The notes under the pieces were generated by a model. That model saw only the letters and a list, made by a program, of their open reading frames with translations. It was not told the origin of the DNA and did not search any database. Below are positions 44,350-48,426 of a stretch of 48,426 nucleotides of DNA, one piece after another. The stretch's first letter is position 1, and every line of letters begins with the position of its first letter. Location of the stretch: contig NZ_QWKY01000021.1 of the NCBI RefSeq assembly GCF_003574035.1, forward strand, positions 1 through 48,426, read 5' to 3'. The translations under genes were made by a program, and so were the position numbers. Source of the DNA: Meiothermus hypogaeus (GTDB taxonomy: Bacteria; Deinococcota; Deinococci; Deinococcales; Thermaceae).

Positions 44350-44990
44350 TGCCCACCCTCCTTCACCTTGAACTGAGCCTCCGACTGCTCAGCCCCCGCA
44401 CTCGGTCTCCGCCGCATCAGCAAATAGACCCCTGCTGCCAACAAGGCCAGCGGGAAAATGTAGGCCGCCAGCCCCTGCAAGGCGGTAGCCGTTATCAAAG
44501 AGAGGGCCAAACAGGCCAAAGCCGGGAACAGGGCCCAGCGCTGCCCCACCAGAAAAACCACCCCAAAGGTGATGGCCAGCCCCAGGAAGAACAACACCCC
44601 ACCCGCATTATCTTGTGCACCCGAGCCCGCCACCACCCCCAGCGTCAGGAGGGTGCCGCCGGGAATCAGGGCCCACCAGTTGTCGGGCCGGACAATGTAA
44701 ACCGCCGCAAAGCCCAGGCCCATCGCGGCTAAAAAGATACCGCCTCCGAGGTTGCCGCCCAGAATGGGTTCAAACAAGATCAAGGTGCCCAGGCCCAACA
44801 GGGCGAAGCCCGGAATGAGCGGCCACCACTGGCTCTGGTTTTGTTGGTAATACCAGATAAAACCGGCCCCCGCTGCCATGAAAATACCCCCCCAGATCCA
44901 ACCGGCAATCTGAAGCCCCAGGTTCTGCAGTAAAAACAAGACCCCCAGAGCTATAAGGATCCAGCCCCAGGTCTGTGCGTTGGTTTTCAT
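44346..44990 (-). CDS. Multi-pass membrane protein, first gene of the PspC operon
   Basis: 214 residues with about eight short hydrophobic segments, each with Gly-rich turns (GWILIALGVLFLLQNLGLQIAGWIWGGIFMAAGAGFIWYY, WWPLIPGFALLGLGTLILF, WWALIPGGTLLTLG). The repeated WWxLIPG and LGLG patterns recall DUF5668/LiaI-type segments. No finer assignment is possible. The SD AGGAGGGA before ATG 44990 is strong. It overlaps the short PspC gene by ATGA. Context suggests an envelope-stress module. Confidence 0.75.
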   Translation of the reverse strand: MKTNAQTWGWILIALGVLFLLQNLGLQIAGWIWGGIFMAAGAGFIWYYQQNQSQWWPLIPGFALLGLGTLILFEPILGGNLGGGIFLAAMGLGFAAVYIVRPDNWWALIPGGTLLTLGVVAGSGAQDNAGGVLFFLGLAITFGVVFLVGQRWALFPALACLALSLITATALQGLAAYIFPLALLAAGVYLLMRRRPSAGAEQSEAQFKVKEGGQ

Positions 44991-45020
44991 ACGTATCCCT
45001 CCTGTTTTCAGATCAAGACC

Positions 45021-45074
45021 GACTCGAGGTTTTCCATCTTTAGCCATGGCAGGATTCCATGTCGTCCTCGAGTC
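45021..45074. repeat. Long-range inverted repeat upstream of the PspC operon
   Basis: GACTCGAGG (45021-45029) and CCTCGAGTC (45066-45074) are perfectly complementary across 36 nt. It would form a leader hairpin on a minus-strand transcript or act as a regulatory dyad. Both arms contain CTCGAG, which is common in this genome, so chance is possible. Confidence 0.25.
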
Positions 45075-45200
45075 TTATTTGTTCCCACTTGGGTTGTGGG
45101 CCATAGGAGGATTGAACACTCTGGAATTGCGCCCTGCCCTCACTCACTGAAGACACCGAATATCTTGCGCAGGCGCGGCTTAACTCCTTTCTACGCTCCA

Positions 45201-45246
45201 GCATTCCACCCTCGCATTACCAAAGCATTACCATACCGTAACATTC
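45201..45246. promoter_or_regulatory. 11-bp-spaced direct repeats, response-regulator-like site
   Basis: GCATTACCAAA (45214-45224) and GCATTACCATA (45225-45235) are directly adjacent. They are preceded by GCATTCCACC (45201) and followed by CCGTAACATT. The 11-bp period is that of PhoB/OmpR-type response regulators. It lies in the 518-bp gap between the PspC operon and sucC, which otherwise holds AT-rich sequence and the sucC promoter; no gene is seen. Confidence 0.35.
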
Positions 45247-45411
45247 TCCATCTGGTGTACCTATTTCATTTCCACAACACCCTTGATGCAATAAATTGGA
45301 ACCAGTACGACTCAAGAAAAACGACGATAGTAAAACAGCAAAACAAGTTTACGGGACCGCACATACCCCAAGCAGTCGGCAACGAGGCATTTTTTTGCTT
45401 AGTGGGTGGCA

Positions 45412-45440
45412 TTTCCGAGCTATCAGAAAGAACTTATAAT
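45412..45440 (+). promoter_or_regulatory. sucCD promoter
   Basis: A perfect TATAAT (45435-45440) with weak TTTCCG (45412-45417) at 17 bp. The transcript would have a leader of about 60 nt before sucC. Confidence 0.5.
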
Positions 45441-45508
45441 AGCGGGCGGCAAAATAGGGTGCCGATAAGGCTATCCCAAGAGTGAGGCTAAGACCACTGG
45501 AGGCAAGC

Positions 45509-46645
45509 GTGAACCTACACGAATATCAGGCCAAAGACATCCTCGCCAAGTACGGCATCCCGGTTCCCCCCGGCAAGGTTGCATTTACCGCCGATGAGGC
45601 CAAGCAAATCGCCACCGAGTACGGCGATCTGGTGGTTATCAAGGCCCAGGTTCACACCGGCGGACGCGGCAAAGCAGGTGGGGTCAAGCTCGCCCGGAAC
45701 CCCGAGGAGGCCCGCGAAAAAGCCGCCCAGATTCTGGGCTTGAACATCAAGGGCTTCATTACCAAGAAGGTACTGGTGGCCAAGGGCATCAATATCGCTA
45801 AGGAATACTACGCCGGTATGATTCTGGACCGGGTTACCCAGCGGGTGGTGCTGATGCTCTCCAGGGAGGGGGGCATGGACATCGAGGAGGTAGCCGCTAC
45901 CAAGCCTTACGCCCTTATCAAGTACCCCATCGACCCCCACACGGGCCTGCGCCCTTTCGAAGCCCGCGAACTCGTCAAGCGCGCGGGCATGGAGGGCAAC
46001 CTCAATAAGCTGGCCGATGTGCTGGTCAAGCTCTATCAGGCCTATGTGGGCATTGATGCCTCGACAGCCGAGATCAATCCGCTGGTCATCACCGATACCG
46101 GCGAGGTGGTCGCTGCCGATGCAAAAATTGTGCTGGACGACAACGCCCTGTACCGCCACCCCGACCTGACGCCCCTGCGCGAGTTCGAGGCCGAGCATCC
46201 CCTCGAGGTCGAGGCCTCCAACTACGGCTTCAGCTACGTCAAGCTCGACGGCAACGTGGGGGTGATTGGCAACGGGGCCGGGCTGGTGATGTATACCCTC
46301 GACCTGGTGCAGCGCACCGGGGGCAAGGCGGCCAACTTCCTGGATATTGGGGGTGGCGCCAAGGCCGATACTGTCTACAACGCTCTTAAGGTGGTGCTCA
46401 AAGACCCAGATGTGAAGGGGGTCTTCATCAACATTTTCGGCGGAATCACCCGCGCCGATGAGGTAGCCAAGGGGGTAATCCGGGCCATGGATGAGGGCAT
46501 CCTGACCAAGCCGGTAGCCATGCGGGTTGCTGGCACCGCCGAGGAAGAAGCCAAAGCGCTTTTGAAAGGTCGCCCGGTCTATATGTATCCCACCTCAGTC
46601 GAAGCAGCCAAAGCCATCATCTCCATGACGGGAGGAGCAAAGTGA
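45509..46645 (+). CDS. sucC: Succinyl-CoA synthetase (ADP-forming) beta subunit
   Basis: 378 residues. It starts [21 protein letters not shown], the family opening, and has an ATP-grasp domain ([21 protein letters not shown]). The CoA-ligase region has [36 protein letters not shown] and [17 protein letters not shown]. It forms the TCA-cycle enzyme with SucD, making succinate and ATP from succinyl-CoA. GTG 45509 follows an SD GGAGG (45499-45503). Its TGA overlaps the sucD GTG (GTGA). Confidence 0.96.
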   Translation: MNLHEYQAKDILAKYGIPVPPGKVAFTADEAKQIATEYGDLVVIKAQVHTGGRGKAGGVKLARNPEEAREKAAQILGLNIKGFITKKVLVAKGINIAKEYYAGMILDRVTQRVVLMLSREGGMDIEEVAATKPYALIKYPIDPHTGLRPFEARELVKRAGMEGNLNKLADVLVKLYQAYVGIDASTAEINPLVITDTGEVVAADAKIVLDDNALYRHPDLTPLREFEAEHPLEVEASNYGFSYVKLDGNVGVIGNGAGLVMYTLDLVQRTGGKAANFLDIGGGAKADTVYNALKVVLKDPDVKGVFINIFGGITRADEVAKGVIRAMDEGILTKPVAMRVAGTAEEEAKALLKGRPVYMYPTSVEAAKAIISMTGGAK

Positions 46646-47514
46646 GCATCCTGGTCAATAAAAATACCAGCGTGATCGTCCAGGGTATCACTGGGCGCGA
46701 AGGAGCCTTTCACACCGAGGCCATGATGAAAGCCGGCACCCGGGTAGTAGCGGGCGTGACCCCCGGCAAAGGCGGACAAACCACACTGGGCGTGCCGGTT
46801 TACGATACGGTCAAGGAAGCTGCCGTGCACCACCACATTGACGCCTCCATTATCTTTGTGCCCGCGCCAGGAGCAGCCGATGCTGCCCTCGAGGCCGCCC
46901 ACGCCGGGGTGCCGCTGGTTGTGCTCATTACCGAGGGCATCCCCACCATGGACATGGTGAAGGCTGTGGCCGAAATCAAGGCACTGGGCAACGTGCGCCT
47001 GATTGGGGGTAACTGCCCCGGCCTAATTACCCCGGAAGAGTGCAAGCTGGGCATCATGCCTGCCAGCGTCTTCAAGAAGGGTCGTGTGGGCCTCATTTCG
47101 CGCTCCGGCACCGTCACCTACGAAACCGCCAAGGCCCTTTCGGACGCAGGTTATGGCATCTCGACCTGCATCGGCATTGGGGGCGACCCCATCATCGGTA
47201 CTACCTTCAAAGACCTGCTGCCCATGTTCAACGACGACCCCGAAACCCATGCCGTGGTGGTCTGCGGCGAGATTGGTGGCTCGGACGAGGAAGACGCCGC
47301 CGCCTATATCAAAGAGCACATGAAGAAGCCAGTAGTTGGCTTTATCGGCGGGCGCAGTGCCCCCAAGGGCAAAAAAATGGGCCATGCTGGGGCCATCATC
47401 ATGGGCAACGTGGGCACGCCTGAGAGTAAGCTGGCCGCCTTTGCCGATGCTGACGTGCCAGTGGCTGAGACCATTGACGAGATTGTGGAGTACGTGCGCG
47501 CCAAGTTGGGCTAG
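46642..47514 (+). CDS. sucD: Succinyl-CoA synthetase alpha subunit
   Basis: 290 residues. The CoA-binding Rossmann domain has [26 protein letters not shown] and [19 protein letters not shown]. The phosphohistidine is in [10 protein letters not shown], near residue 248. The segments [12 protein letters not shown] and [16 protein letters not shown] are conserved. It pairs with SucC. GTG 46642 overlaps the sucC stop. An intrinsic terminator follows after 24 bp. Confidence 0.96.
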   Translation: MSILVNKNTSVIVQGITGREGAFHTEAMMKAGTRVVAGVTPGKGGQTTLGVPVYDTVKEAAVHHHIDASIIFVPAPGAADAALEAAHAGVPLVVLITEGIPTMDMVKAVAEIKALGNVRLIGGNCPGLITPEECKLGIMPASVFKKGRVGLISRSGTVTYETAKALSDAGYGISTCIGIGGDPIIGTTFKDLLPMFNDDPETHAVVVCGEIGGSDEEDAAAYIKEHMKKPVVGFIGGRSAPKGKKMGHAGAIIMGNVGTPESKLAAFADADVPVAETIDEIVEYVRAKLG

Positions 47515-47536
47515 GCTGGGCCAGATAAGATCAAGA

Positions 47537-48196
47537 CTAAAAGGGCGGCTCTGTGGTCGCCCTTTTTTGTTTTGGGGCTATGGCTAGAGAAAGTTTTTTG
47601 CTCTGTTGCAAGGTTTGTAACAACGGAGCCCGATGGGTCATAAACGCTCCCCAAGATGTTCTTGCCAGGCAGGTACAGCAACCCAGCCACGACGGAGTGT
47701 CGACCTGCAGGTTGCGCGAATCATCTATGTCCAAACCCAAGAGGTCGGTGAGGGTCAGCCCGGCCAGCTCTGGCTCGGACGCCAGCCGGTAGTAGACCTC
47801 GCTCTCGGTCCCGGCCACGACCTGGGTGCGGGACTCGAGCGGCACAAACTCCAGGCTGGCCCCGGTAATCCGGCCCGCTTCGACCAGGGCTCGAGTCTCG
47901 GGGTCGAGCACCTCCACCTCCACCTCGAGCTGGGGAGCGAAGTCCACCCGCCGGGCCAACCCTACGAAGGGCTTGCCCTGGATGCCCCGCAGATCCGGTA
48001 GGTTGTGCTGCAGGCTGATGGTGCGGTGCTGCAAAAATGCCGGCAGCCAGTCGCGCATCAGCGCTTCGACGGTGATGGTGGTACCGTATTCATCCACCAC
48101 CGTGTCGTTGCTGGCCCGCACCAGCACGATGCCCTGGCGCAGCTGCCGCAGTTGCAGCGGGATGCGGTGGGTGGGGTTGTGGGAACCAATGAGCAA
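47537..48196 (-). CDS. Prohead-protease/XkdF-like orphan phage-type protein
   Basis: 219 residues. The first two thirds resemble caudoviral prohead proteases/XkdF: GIVLVRASNDTVVDEYGTTITVEALMRDWL, an LQHN step (TISLQHNLPDLRG), FVGLARRVDFAPQLEVEVEV and ITGASLEFVP. His (LQHN) and Ser (GASLEF) could be the catalytic pair. The last 70 residues are not family-like, and the end of the ORF reads through the sucD terminator, so the C-terminus may be frayed. TTG 48196 is the start. No other phage genes are visible nearby. Confidence 0.55.
   Translation of the reverse strand: MLIGSHNPTHRIPLQLRQLRQGIVLVRASNDTVVDEYGTTITVEALMRDWLPAFLQHRTISLQHNLPDLRGIQGKPFVGLARRVDFAPQLEVEVEVLDPETRALVEAGRITGASLEFVPLESRTQVVAGTESEVYYRLASEPELAGLTLTDLLGLDIDDSRNLQVDTPSWLGCCTCLARTSWGAFMTHRAPLLQTLQQSKKLSLAIAPKQKRATTEPPF
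47539..47568 (+). terminator. sucCD terminator
   Basis: AAAAGGGCG ... CGCCCTTTTTT around a short G/T-rich loop, ending in a T-run. It is also T-rich in reverse, so it may terminate the convergent prohead-protease-like gene. Confidence 0.8.
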
Positions 48197-48202
48197 AGAA
48201 AA

Positions 48203-48243
48203 ATCCCCCTCGAGGTGCCCGGTGGGCCTTCCCCTAGGGGGAT
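48203..48243 (-). promoter_or_regulatory. Attenuator-like hairpin in the leader of the prohead-protease-like gene
   Basis: On the minus strand ATCCCCCT pairs perfectly with AGGGGGAT around a 25-nt segment that itself contains GCCC-acc-GGGC. It is followed by TTTTTCTTT and then the TTG start. This is the layout of an intrinsic terminator placed directly before a start codon. It could be an attenuator or a genuine terminator. Confidence 0.45.
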
Positions 48244-48253
48244 GTATGAGTTA

Positions 48254-48259
48254 ACTATA
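48254..48259 (-). promoter_or_regulatory. -10 box upstream of the attenuator hairpin
   Basis: TATAGT on the minus strand, about 60 nt before TTG 48196; the leader would contain the hairpin. The -35 is unclear. Confidence 0.3.
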
Positions 48260-48328
48260 GCACAGCCTGCACCAACTGGTCGTGCCAGGCAGGGTCAGCG
48301 GGTGTGTCCTGAAAATAGGCAAACAGCC

Positions 48329-48334
48329 TAAACT
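48329..48334 (+). promoter_or_regulatory. -10 box of the last, incomplete gene (leaderless type)
   Basis: TAAACT with 6 nt to ATG 48341, the same box and spacing as at menG. Confidence 0.45.
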
Positions 48335-48340
48335 GTTGGA

Positions 48341-48426
48341 ATGAGCGAAATACGGGAACGGATGCATCAGTTGGTGGATGAGTACGAGCGGCTGGGAGAG
48401 GGGAAGAGTATAGCCGAGCAGGAGTT
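48341..48426 (+). CDS. Start of an unidentified gene, cut by the window end
   Basis: 28 residues are visible (MSEIRERMHQLVDEYERLG...), charged and helical with no membrane segment. They are too short for a family call. The leaderless -10 box 6 nt upstream supports this ATG as a real start. Confidence 0.5.
   Translation, partial: MSEIRERMHQLVDEYERLGEGKSIAEQE

Overview
The window reads as a GC-rich chromosomal segment of a Deinococcota/Thermales bacterium, most like Meiothermus. The support is indirect. GlnRS carries the C-terminal YqeY-type domain known from Deinococcus. Many genes start 6-9 nt downstream of a TANNNT -10 box, the leaderless arrangement typical of this phylum. The palindrome CTCGAG recurs very often. 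radA-yacL and holB-ricT neighbourhoods, futalosine-type menaquinone candidates and sucCD are also present. No rRNA or CRISPR is seen, and the only tRNA is tRNA-Ser(GGA).

Layout. 1-10.4 kb: a 5'-truncated GNAT-type gene, an amidohydrolase, a ClC transporter overlapping tail-to-tail with a PIG-L deacetylase, tRNA-Ser, a three-gene coupled operon (Gfo/Idh oxidoreductase, UPF0303, class V aminotransferase), a secreted PAP2/vanadium-haloperoxidase-like protein, and a secreted FG-GAP/ASPIC protein. 10.5-16.2 kb: a sugar ABC transporter operon of xylose type (binding protein, permease, single-domain ATPase) followed by a degenerate M24 peptidase-like protein and a Gfo/Idh dehydrogenase. It has a consensus promoter, a LacI-type operator candidate and an internal terminator plus second promoter after the binding-protein gene. 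16.2-26.6 kb: glnS, a sorbosone-dehydrogenase-like protein, a HlyIII-type membrane protein, two unknown genes, an acyl-CoA synthetase, a metallophosphoesterase, holB and ricT. 27-36 kb: a membrane protein, two nucleoside-type ABC permeases, menG with an unknown coupled partner, an R2lox oxidase, SlyD, cysteine synthase, a UXX-star glutaredoxin-like protein and a tandem-SIS protein. 36-40 kb: a divergent [NiFe]-hydrogenase maturation cluster, hypC-hypC2-hypD-hypE on minus and hypA-hypB on plus, without hypF or structural genes. 40-48.4 kb: radA-yacL, an IS200/IS605-type right-end or omegaRNA-like remnant, a four-gene PspC/LiaF-like envelope operon, sucCD, an orphan prohead-protease-like gene behind an attenuator-like hairpin, and the start of one more gene.

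The most striking non-coding content is a five-copy family of palindromic, MITE-like elements (127, 236 or 274 bp). They share ATACC(A/G)GATTC ends and two conserved hairpins, with an optional GC-rich core holding one or two copies of a 38-bp unit. Base changes between copies are largely compensatory in the stem or confined to loops, so the structure seems to be maintained. The second is the 253-bp gap after yacL, whose minus strand has the features of a TnpB-associated RNA and element right end but no tnpB gene.
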